Origin: Engraulis encrasicolus
Lineage: Eukaryota; Chordata; Actinopteri; Clupeiformes; Engraulidae
Length of the DNA stretch: 64,000 nt
Direction of reading: 5' to 3'
NCBI RefSeq assembly: GCF_034702125.1
Contig: NC_085868.1
Coordinates: forward strand, 22,422,276 to 22,486,275
A model generated the notes under the pieces. The model made no database searches. It saw only the letters and a program-made list of their open reading frames with translations, and was not told the DNA's origin. The translations under genes were made by a program, and so were the position numbers. Position 1 is the first letter of the stretch. Each line of letters starts with the position of its first letter. This document shows, piece by piece, positions 56,729 through 64,000 of the stretch.

Positions 56729-59700
56729 ATGCCAGAGTCATGGCTGTTCCCAACAGTCTTATTATGTTTGTACGGCTTTTTCTCGAACTGCCGACCTTTG
56801 GAACCTTTCCTGACGGCTTTTCTCCTGGGACCAGATAAGAACCTCACCGAAACGCAGGTTTTTCTGCAACCCTTTTTTCCCTCTTCATTGTACATAATTA
56901 TTGTTTTGCGTTACTGTATGCATTCTAATGTTGTATTGAAACGTGGGATACATAGGCAATGCTGCTGTCAACTTATGGGTCAGCACGGCAGAGGTGATGC
57001 AAGGTGCATCATACCGTTGCGACAGGCAGACACGAACACGTAATGTAAAGTTAAAGCTTGGTATACATGTTTAACCTGTCAAAATATATCATTGCTATAT
57101 CTCAATGTGTGATAATTACTGTCGCAATTATTGTCACACAACACTGATGCCTTTGAATTTCAACTACCACTGTTGTAGTCCAAGGTCATCATGAGAATGA
57201 TGTCAGATAGCGCAAGTAGGCTATTACGCCATGTGGGGTTAATGATGAAGAATTGAAAGAACATCTTTCAAGGGGAACCTTGTTATTTTGAGAAAACCAT
57301 ACCTCTGGAAAGTCTTTCATTTGAAAATGTTTTTGACATGGTAGAAGATTATGTTGCTGTTTTTTGGCAATCTCTTTTGGAACTGTTAATCTTGAAATAA
57401 TGATGGAAACACCTAATACCCGGATTATCTCCCGTTTGCCCCTTTCATTGCAGGTTATAAATGAAATCTACCCATTTTGGACCTACTCTTATCTGGTACT
57501 ACTTATCCCAGCCTTCCTGGCAACAGACTACCTTCGCTACAAGCCCCTGCTCATTCTTCAGGCTGGAAGCTTTATTGTAACCTACGCCATGATTGTGAAG
57601 GTACAGAGTGTAACGGCCATGCAGTTGCTGGAGTTCTTCTTTGGGCTTGCCACAGCGACAGACATTGCTTACTACTCCTACATCTACAGTGTGGTGGACC
57701 AGGCCCATTACCAGAAGGTGACCGGGTTCTGCCGGAGCATAACACTTCTGGGCTCCTCCATCGGTTCTCTGCTGGGACAGGTGCTGGTGTCTGCTGCCCA
57801 GGTCCCTTTGCAGTATTTGGGCATCATCACTCTGTCATTTGCCTGCATTGCCTTCTTGACTCCCTGGTTCCTGCCTATGCCAGCAAAAAGCCTTTTCTTC
57901 CACCACAAGGACCTCCACAAGCAGGAGAATGGAAGCTCGGCGTCCCCCACAGAGTCTGAAGGGGACAGCCTGGAATGCAAGGTGCCGCTGAATTCCGAGG
58001 ATCACGGGGTGAGTGCTTTAGCTGCTATTCCTTTGGTTTTCCCAGGCTTCTCCTATATCTTAGACCTCTCTTCCACCCCCACACACCATCATTTCATCCC
58101 AGTAATCTCCCATAATGCAGAAGGTCAAGTTCTTGATTTAAAATGTTTTCTATATCATATCAGCTAGTCCGAATTGGAATGATGGATCAATTCAAGACCG
58201 TTAAATTCTTTCCATTCAGCTCCCATTCAAAGAAGGAAACAATGAGTTGGGAAATGAATAACGTGTTTGGCAAGGTTTTTTCCTCCTTCTTCCTGTTATG
58301 TCTCAAGATGATGCAAGGTTGGTTAGCCCCAGTTGTCTTGTTTGAAATGTGTGGCTTGTTGTATGGGGTAGCTTAAAACAGTAAGTTACATCCTGGGTTT
58401 TGAGGTAGAGATAACAGCCCTCTGTAGACATAGCAGTATGCCTTCCAGTATTTGTACTTATCGCGATGGGTCCTTTATTGCAGGATTTCAAAAAAAAATC
58501 ATGATGCCAAAATGATCTAGGCCTGTTCTTTGACACAATAACCAAGCATTTCATCATTCTTTGTAGTTGTGATGGGAAGTGCTCTCGTAAAAACATCAGT
58601 TGTCACATAATGGCAGCCTGTGTGTTGTTATCAGAGATGGCTAATAAAGTTGCTATCCATCTTATAATCCACTGTTACAAAAGTGGCACCATTACTATTT
58701 TAGTAGTAGTTGCTATAAGTAGTACTAAATCATTAAGAGGGGCTATTGCCAGTCTAACTGGAAATCCTGTGAGAACACGATTGTTGAAATGGGTGGTGTA
58801 ATAAGGTGTCTGCTGTATGTTCTTTGTCATGATCGCACAGGGCCGTGATGAGAAGCGCCGCAGCGGTCTGGCGGAGGTGCTGCGTCTGCTGTGGGTGGAC
58901 TTCCTGCAGAGCTACTCCAGCAGCACGCTCCTCTCCTGGTCGCTCTGGTGGGCCCTCTCCACCTGCGGCTACTTCCAGGTCGTCAACTACGTGCAGCCGC
59001 TGTGGGAGAAGATCCTGCCCTCCAAAGAGTTCCAAATTTACAACGGCTACGTGGAGACCATTTCCACCTTATTGGGTAAGTCAAATATAAGGATGGTAAC
59101 ATTTTAATTTGGGGCCCTGCCGCGGCCAAACGGTAGGGCGCTCATCTACTGCGTGGCTGACCCGGGTTCAATTCCCAGCCCGGGTCCTTTGCCGGCCCTC
59201 TCCCGTCGCTCTCTCCCCACTCACTTCCTGTAACCACCTTCGCTCTCCTATCGTAAATTAAGTTAAAAAAAAAAGACCAAAAATAAATTGGTTTTGTTAC
59301 ACAGCACCTTTCATATAGATCACACAAGGTCACTAGAAAAAAACTAAAACAACTAACTAACTGAACTAAAATAGACAAGTAAGACTGTCCATATATATTT
59401 AGCTATTTTAAAGCAGATTTGTGGCGTCAGTGTGGGTAACCTCCATGTGCTGGAAGAGCGATGAAGGTGGAAAAACTGTCTCTGCCCCAATGCCACAAGC
59501 CACAACATGGCCTCCAACATGGTCTGCATCACAATCACTGACGACAGCAGATGGTGATGCCATCAATCTTAGAAATGGCTTTGGTTAACTTTTTTATTTC
59601 ATATCTTGGCCAAATAGTTGTCGTCCTGACCTGGCCTGCATCATAAAAAAGTGATGTTTTGATTCTTCTTTTGTTTTTTTAAATCTTAGTTAAAGATTAA

Positions 59701-62700
59701 CAACCTTTCCAGACCTATCAAACGTGCAAATATTGTTCCAATAATTACATTGCAGAATAGAGATATTTATTACCGGTATCTCTCTACTATAGCCTGGCTC
59801 TTGCCAGACCTGGGTATTGCCAACAAATGTATTGTAAGCCTTAGAGTCTGCCACATACTGAGAACGATTTTGAAATAATTTGTTGGTGGCAAGAACAGAC
59901 AAATGGTACATGAAGCCATGCTTTTCGAAAACGAGCGCACTGCGTGTGCGCTCCCTGATTAATGGTGCTCGCGAATCTGTGTGGCACTATGGTCTGGCTA
60001 TACTGCCCTCCCATTTCAGAGCGCAGTATCTTGAAAATGGTTGAAAATGGGTTTAGACCGGAAATTGGCTTTAAAATACCTTTTTCTTGTGTTCATTTTT
60101 TTTGGTCCAACTTGGTCCCGTTACAGAAAAAAACAATAAACGATTATACTGCACTTTTTGGTTTTAGGAGGTTACGTCGTACTAGCCAAGAATGCAGTAT
60201 ATTGCGCAATATACTGCACTTCTCCATTGACACCGTGGTTTTGGTGTAGACAGTAATACCACAACAGAACGCAGTATATTGCTTTTTCAGCTAAAAAGTA
60301 ATGAGAATGTTGGTTTTTAAAAATGTTTCTTGTGTGCACTAATTTCCACCATAAAAAAAGTATTATATGGAAGTGTCATCACCACTTTACCTACAACACA
60401 GTTACGTGGCCAGAAAGGAAACTTTAAAGCCTTTTTTCTCAGTTTGCCATTTCGAATTATACTGCGTTCTGAAATTGTAGGGCAGTATAGTCAGGCTATA
60501 AGTATATCTCTAGTATGTGTACCTCCTTTGATAAGTTCATTTCCACTCCTGCTCTACAGGTGCGCTGGCTGCTTTCGCTGTGGGCTACCTGAAGGTCTCC
60601 TGGGAGGTGTGGGGCGAGCTGGCCCTCTGCACCTTCTCTGTGGTCATCGCCGGGTCTGTGTACATCATGGACACGGTGATGAACATCTGGGTGTGTTATG
60701 TCTCCTACATCATCTTCAGGGCCACCTACATGCTGCTGATCACCATCGCTACGTGAGTACAACATTACAGCGTTTAAAGGATAAGGTTAAGGATATGCTT
60801 TAGGTACAATATGTGAAAAAGTGAATTAGTGTAAAGCAGGGATGGGGAACCTTTTTCATTCCAGGGGCGTTAAAAGTCTTCTGAGGGCCGTATTGTGAAC
60901 ACAGACCAGGATTTCCCCCTGCACTTTAGGTCTAAAATGAAGGCATCCAGCTTTAAAACATACCCCACCTTCTCTAGGTCCCCTGAATATAACGTAATTG
61001 TATTGCAAATGTATATTCTAAGATTCCATTACAAAATATTATATTTCATGTGAAGCTGCATAACATTGAAATTACATCGGGGGCCGGATAAAACGGCTAC
61101 CGTGCCTGAATGTGTGTTTGAGATTGATGATTTTTGCAAGGGTATTTTATGTTCATCCTTTTTGCCTGAAAGCCAAATATATCATTTTTGTTATCAATTT
61201 AAATTCTCATACTATAATATCCAAGTCATGGTAGTTTTAAGCCACTCTACTTATTTGGCCTTTCATCTACAAGACCTCTTACAAAAGGTGTTCAATCTCT
61301 AAAAAGAAACTTGGTTGCTTAAAACTGGCCTCTTTTGACAATCCAACCAATCCCTGTTTATGAAATGGGTAAAATAAAGAGAGAATAGACTGTACTTGTG
61401 ATTAAAAAAAATAAAATAGAAACCTTTATTTTGACAGTACAGTTTGTCATTTGACACAGCTCAGTTTGTCAAGTTGGAAGAATGACTACTTTCTCCAGTG
61501 CCGCTGAGGGTGCTGGGACAGAACCAGGCAAAGATGAGCACCATCATGACCACAAGCAGCTGGCTGAGGTGTTTCTTGAGATCAAAAGATCTCTTTTGGA
61601 TGGTCAGGCGTCTTGGTTCCACGTTCTTCTTGTCGGCTCTTCTCATTTGGTCCCTCCAGGCTCTGGATAAAGCCGGGTGGCGCCCCAGGTCTTTCTTAGT
61701 TTGGTTTCTTCTTGCAACCACCTTGCTGCACCCTTGAGTTGTCTCCAGGTGGCTCTCCAGGTCTTTCTTCTTGGTCTGGTTTCTTCTTGTGATCACCTTG
61801 CTGCACCTTTGAGTTACCTCCTCAAAGGTCACAATTCTTTTGAAACTCAGGCATCTAGGGACGCTCTGTCTGAGTAACAAGGTCCGCTAACGCTTCCATA
61901 GCTTTTTAGGGTTTTCTCTAGATCAGTATGGTCTATTAACTTTTTAGGGTCCTTCCTCACCCTCTCCACAACTGGCCCTGGGCAGGCCTCAGTTTTGTTT
62001 CATGCTGCTGTTGGTTCCTTGGGCCTTTCATCTTGGTTTTGTGGTGCAGTTTCCTTGGGACTTGGGTCTTCTTTGGTGGCACAGTCGTCTATGTGTGGTC
62101 GATAACGTCATGGATTTTCTTCATCTTGGTTGGTTTCTCAGTTTTCTTAACAAGTTTGGTGGCCCTAAAGTGATACTGTCCCATTTTTGGAAATAAGCTG
62201 ATATTAAACCTCCCCTTGAGTTAAATAGTTGAGTTTTACCTTTCTCCTGTACTTTCAACCGTTCTCTGAGTATGGCAGTGCAAATTTTACCTCCATGCTA
62301 GCAGTTAACATTGAGTCCTATGAGACCAGTTGGCGGCTAACTGGGGTTTTGTCAGGGGTTTTGGCAGTCGTGGTTGCCGTGGTCGTGATGTTGGGGACAC
62401 TGTGGATCTTCTGGGGGATCTCTCCCACCTCCCAATGTCCTCAACGGGGGCTTTAACGCAGCACAGGAACAAACTGAAGAACCAGAGCTTCAATGCACGT
62501 GCCTACTTCCGCTTCTTGTTCTTGGGGTGCTGCTCAGGGCAGTCACCCTCTGTTCCTCGAGTCATAGTGGGCCTTATACAGTGATGAGGTTCATTTAGTT
62601 CTCAAACATCGGAAGGGGAAAAATTGGGAGTGAGGGACAGATACAAGATTTTGAAGAATAATAGCCATCCAATCTGAACATTGTTAGCGTAGAGTAGAGT

Positions 62701-63867
62701 AACTTTATTGACTCCGAGGGGGAAATTAGGGTCAACTGCTTTTTCACAACTGACACAAACTGATGAAAGAAATAGGCTCTTCCATCAACATCAATAAGAA
62801 ACCAGATACAAATAAAATACTCACCGCAAATCAAAACGCAGCTGATTCATAGAAACGCTTTTCAGAATGATCAATTTCGTATGTTTATCACAGTTACCAT
62901 GGACAGTTTGGAACGTTGATAATCAGCTGCTATGATGTCATAATACTGATGCACAGGTACTTGAAAATACGGCCGTCGTGAATACGTCATCTGTTAATAA
63001 GAATCTGATTGGCTACATTTTTCAGAAACTTAAAACTTGTGGACGTCTCTCAATGGGGAATTCAATTTTTGAATATCTTAACACAGATTCAAGACTAGAT
63101 ACAAAACGTTTAGTATAATTGTCATTTTGTATTGACAAGGCATTGTCTTTTGGGCTATGAAATATAGGCTATAGATCAAATCGCTGGTTAGGTTATGTGC
63201 TTCGTTCGTGATTCAAGAACTCGTAGAAGATTATATCTACTGTGTATTTACTCACAAAAATGTGCAAAGGCCCGTGAATCCCAGTGTGAGAGAATAGTGA
63301 TACTATTTTTCTCTTGCAAAAAACCTGGAAACGGCTCCCACAGAACCAAACACCTTACATGGGTTATTATTATTGTTATATTATTATACTTAGCTAAGGT
63401 GGGTTAAGAGACTAACTAACAGTAGAAGAACTTTGACCATACACAGTGCGGAGATGGCAGTAAGTAGACAGTTAACTGTCTGAGCACATGAACATCAAAA
63501 GACTGAAAGATTGTCATTCATCCAAGGCATTGTAGTCAAAACATCAGAGTTGTAAGAAGTTTTTTTATACATCTACAAAACTTCTTTGTAAATGTCTTGA
63601 AGCTCCAAAAGGAAGTCCTTTTTCTCACAACTTGGGTCTTTGATGCAGCATTTAACTTTGGGAAAAGAACTTGTTTCCTCAAGACTGTGGTTCCAATCAA
63701 TCTAATTTGCACCTCTCTAATGCAGATATCAGATTGCCACAAACCTGAGCATGAAGAGGTATGCGCTCGTTTTTGGCGTCAACACCCTCACAGCCTTACT
63801 GCTCCAGACTCTTCTAACAGTCATTGTGGTGGACTCTAATGTCCTTGCCCTGGACATTCTACAACAG
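56729..63867 (+). CDS. slc19a2: SLC19-family thiamine transporter, first five coding exons (3' end outside)
   Basis: A high-affinity thiamine uptake carrier of the plasma membrane, 12-helix major-facilitator fold. Exons 56729-56857, 57454-58008, 58841-59075, 60560-60752 and 63726-63867 join in phase to 418 codons. Landmarks: [32 protein letters not shown] (N-glycosylation site NLT), [121 protein letters not shown]. The CGYFQVVNY and [10 protein letters not shown] stretches favour SLC19A2 over SLC19A3, which is the main alternative. Exon 1 ends at an atypical CAG|GTTTTT donor. The last exon(s) lie beyond 64000. Confidence 0.9.
59113..59275 (+). mobile_element. tRNA-derived SINE (family 2) in slc19a2 intron 3
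   Basis: GGGGCCCTGCCGCGGCCAAA head, GGGTTCAATTCCC B box, CTTTGCCGGCCCTCTCCCG body and an A-rich tail ending at about 59275. Confidence 0.7.
59985..60502. mobile_element. Candidate 0.5-kb MITE in slc19a2 intron 3
   Basis: The left end (GTCTGGCTATACTGCCCT, then ATTTCAGAGCGCAGTAT) is inverted at the right (ATACTGCGTTCTGAAAT, then AGGGCAGTATAGTCAGGCTA), about 40 bases with a few mismatches. The interior contains further ATACTGC/GCAGTAT words. Not coding. Confidence 0.7.
60837..61110 (+). mobile_element. hAT-like element fragment in slc19a2 intron 4
   Basis: Starts CAGGGATGGGGAACCTTTTT, with GAGGGCCGTATTGTGAACAC and GGGGGCCGGATAAAACGGC inside. A clear right end is not seen. Confidence 0.5.
61461..61880 (-). 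CDS. Unrecognised lysine/arginine-rich reading frame in slc19a2 intron 4
   Basis: The 139-codon frame on the minus strand is not recognised. Two imperfect copies of a 20-residue unit ([19 protein letters not shown] and [18 protein letters not shown]) lie near residues 28-67, followed by many basic residues and a hydrophobic stretch ([14 protein letters not shown]) close to the C-terminus, as in a tail-anchored protein. An AATAAA lies on the minus strand about 35 bases past the stop (plus positions near 61425). Upstream minus-strand sequence (to about 62590) also encodes lysine-rich pieces ([20 protein letters not shown]) broken by stops and frameshifts. A degenerate retrocopy is the simplest reading, but a real antisense gene is not excluded. 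Confidence 0.35.
   Translation of the reverse strand: MLLRQSVPRCLSFKRIVTFEEVTQRCSKVITRRNQTKKKDLESHLETTQGCSKVVARRNQTKKDLGRHPALSRAWRDQMRRADKKNVEPRRLTIQKRSFDLKKHLSQLLVVMMVLIFAWFCPSTLSGTGESSHSSNLTN
62685..62810 (-). mobile_element. LINE-like 3' end fragment in slc19a2 intron 4
   Basis: On the plus strand AACTTTATTGACTCCGAGGG followed by GGAAATTAGGGTCAA, the complement of a common fish non-LTR 3' end. No coding part. 62810-63725 shows no gene. Confidence 0.45.
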
Positions 63868-64000
63868 GTAGTTATTATTATTTGTTTAATTGCACTTTTT
63901 TCGTGGGAGGTCATGGGTATTACACTGCACAAAAACCAATATCCGCTGTTTTGTTACTGCTACCATTTCTCAGCATTATATAATTTGTAACACATTTACA

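Noticed and set aside
1..64000. CRISPR array, bacterial operon or phage features
   Set aside because: Split genes, SINEs and microsatellites show vertebrate nuclear DNA; no regularly spaced direct repeats with unique spacers are present.

Overview
The window looks like a vertebrate nuclear locus, most likely from a teleost fish. Genes are split into many short exons with GT/AG introns, CA/TG microsatellites are abundant, and there are tRNA-derived SINEs, L2-like and Penelope-like retroelement pieces and many hAT-type MITEs. Two genes are recognisable vertebrate orthologues (atg3 and slc19a2). Two more encode secreted C-type lectin/immunoglobulin proteins of a type expanded in fish. The species cannot be named from the sequence alone.

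Layout. About 1.2-11.3 kb and 26.6-36.4 kb are the two arms of a large inverted duplication. Each arm carries one multi-exon gene, read outward (head-to-head; minus strand on the left, plus strand on the right). Both encode a signal peptide, two C-type lectin domains (CTLDs), Ig-like domains (two left, three right), a third CTLD and a short basic tail. The left copy is broken: its second CTLD exon carries two transposon insertions. The right copy has a transposon exactly at the splice donor of its middle Ig exon. The 15-kb spacer (11.3-26.6 kb) has no convincing gene. It holds transposon debris, microsatellites, and a second inverted pair (16.67-17.32 / 23.39-24.03 kb) associated with compact, near-perfect palindromes of about 145 bp.

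From 36.4 to 46.4 kb there are Penelope-like and Tc1-like remnants, three minus-strand exons that resemble the start of a tetraspanin gene, several MITEs, and a hairpin next to the only N in the window (43930). At 46421-51878 (plus) is a complete 12-exon atg3, the E2-like enzyme of LC3/GABARAP lipidation. At 52.9-56.1 kb lie a MITE with 31-bp terminal repeats and a 5'-truncated L2-like LINE. From 56729 to the right edge (plus) are the first five coding exons of an SLC19 thiamine-transporter gene, closest to slc19a2, with the remainder outside. Its intron 4 contains a minus-strand lysine/arginine-rich reading frame of unknown nature.

The lectin genes are likely innate-recognition or agglutinin-type proteins. 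atg3 and slc19a2 are housekeeping genes and need not be functionally linked to them. The main interest is structural: a large inverted gene duplication whose copies have been damaged by precisely datable transposon insertions, plus several unexplained palindromic elements.
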